The position numbers and the translations under genes were made by a program. A DNA stretch of 33,280 nt, taken from NCBI GenBank assembly GCA_930989305.1, contig CAKNLF010000018.1, positions 1 through 33,280 on the forward strand, given 5' to 3'. Under the pieces are notes generated by a model. That model was given only the letters and a program-made list of their open reading frames with translations. It had not been told where the DNA came from and searched no databases. This DNA comes from an uncultured Roseburia sp. (GTDB lineage Bacteria > Bacillota > Clostridia > Lachnospirales > Lachnospiraceae). Shown piece after piece: positions 32,742-33,280 of the stretch (positions are counted from its first letter, which is position 1; each line of letters starts with the position of its first letter).

Positions 32742-32790
32742 TGGTATAATTTCGCCGTGATCATTATAAACCTTTGTGTAACACAAAGGT
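32742..32790 (+). promoter_or_regulatory. Extended -10 promoter and 21-bp palindrome upstream of the MerR gene
   Basis: TGG-TATAAT (32742-32750) is a perfect extended -10 box without a clear -35. Downstream lies ACCTTTGTG-TAA-CACAAAGGT (32770-32790), a perfect inverted repeat with 9-bp arms, starting about 20 bases past the -10. It is a likely binding site for the MerR-type product, acting on its own leader. Confidence 0.65.
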
Positions 32791-32810
32791 CAATAGGGGA
32801 AAAGGAAAAA

Positions 32811-33280
32811 ATGAAAAAATTTTTTTCAATCGGAGAGGCAGCCAAAGCTGTCCATACTACAAGTGAAACGCTGCGGCATTACGACCGCATCGGATTGGTA
32901 AAACCCAGCGCCACAAACAAATCTACAAAATACCGCTATTATACCCAGCAGGATCTTGTCCGTTTGAATACTGTGCGGGCGCTGCAGCTTATGGATCTGC
33001 CTTTGCATGAGATCAAAGAAGTTTTAGAATATGACGACCTAGAAAAAGTCGTGGAATTTTTAGACCGTGCCGAAAAAAAGGCCGATGAAAAGTTAAAAGC
33101 GCTTCAATACAGCAAATCAAAAATCCAGCTGGCCAAAGCAGACTATGAGAGAAAACTGCGGGAGCAGCAAAAATTAAAATTCAGCGGCGCTTTTCTCAAA
33201 GATCTGCCGGAACGGATCATTTTGCTTTCTGATACATTAGAAGTTCCAACCCTGGATAATCTCTGGAGCTATCTCAGCCA
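32811..33280 (+). CDS. MerR-family transcriptional regulator (3' end missing)
   Basis: The frame runs from ATG 32811 to the window edge without a stop, giving 156 residues. The N-terminal MerR domain is clear: FSIGEAAKAVHTTSETLRHY (about 5-24), DRIGLVKP, then RYYTQQDLVRLNTVRALQLMDLPLHEIKEVL. A long dimerisation helix (about 82-120) follows. The residues after it (FSGAFLKDLPERIILLSD) suggest the beginning of a BmrR/GyrI-like effector domain, as in multidrug-sensing MerR proteins. The purine-rich GGGGAAAAGGA serves as ribosome site. It carries a 21-bp palindrome in its leader. Confidence 0.92.
   Translation, partial: MKKFFSIGEAAKAVHTTSETLRHYDRIGLVKPSATNKSTKYRYYTQQDLVRLNTVRALQLMDLPLHEIKEVLEYDDLEKVVEFLDRAEKKADEKLKALQYSKSKIQLAKADYERKLREQQKLKFSGAFLKDLPERIILLSDTLEVPTLDNLWSYLS

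Overview
The window looks like chromosomal DNA of an anaerobic Firmicute, most probably a gut Lachnospiraceae-type clostridium. This is inferred from moderate GC, AGGAGG-type ribosome sites, sigma-A-like promoters, and the families present: KtrAB-type K+ uptake, FtsEX with a CwlO/PcsB-like hydrolase, a class B PBP with a long insertion, DUF1292, YitT, and many small lipoproteins. No rRNA, tRNA, CRISPR array, insertion sequence or phage gene was seen. Nearly all genes are on the minus strand. The exceptions are the K+ uptake pair, two LysR genes and a MerR gene at the right edge.

Layout, left to right. (1) 1-1434: the 3' part of a ktrB/trkH-like K+ channel gene and ktrA, ended by a hairpin shared with a convergent gene. 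(2) 1556-2956: a two-domain flavodoxin-fold protein whose second half has a compact Cys motif like that of iron-sulfur flavoproteins. (3) 3163-4969: a BlaI/BlaR1-like repressor and membrane metalloprotease pair with no beta-lactam sensor domain. (4) 5122-11202: a cell-wall block read leftwards: CdaR/PucR-type regulator, ftsE, ftsX, coiled-coil M23 peptidase, S41 protease, NUDIX hydrolase. FtsEX probably controls the M23 enzyme across the membrane. (5) 11559-13078: a YitT-family membrane protein and a divergent TagA/WecG-like protein. (6) 13079-13815: a long AT-rich intergenic region with a tight cluster of DnaA boxes and a nested inverted-repeat structure. (7) 13816-14889: a secreted SH3b-NlpC/P60 hydrolase behind a perfect consensus promoter and a WalR-like box. 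(8) 15096-17403: a two-gene chromate-type (CHR) transporter with a divergent LysR gene. (9) 17364-20147: a class B PBP. (10) 20287-24932: a heterodimeric ABC exporter, a DUF1292 protein and a TetR regulator, with a perfect 17-bp palindrome at the exporter promoter region. (11) 25070-28356: a CocE/NonD-type hydrolase and two lipoproteins, one with a cyclophilin-like domain. (12) 28485-31894: an aldo/keto reductase, cyclophilin-like, aldo/keto reductase operon with a divergent LysR gene. (13) 31990-33280: a DUF4097-like lipoprotein and a divergent, truncated MerR regulator.

Two themes run through the window. The first is envelope growth and its control (FtsEX-M23-S41, P60, PBP, TagA-like, BlaIR-like). 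The second is small redox or export modules, each beside a one-component regulator. The least explained DNA is 13.1-13.8 kb, where DnaA boxes, a three-hairpin inverted-repeat structure and, just beyond the P60 gene, a WalR-like site lie close together. All functional statements are family-level inferences from reading the sequence; no database search was run.
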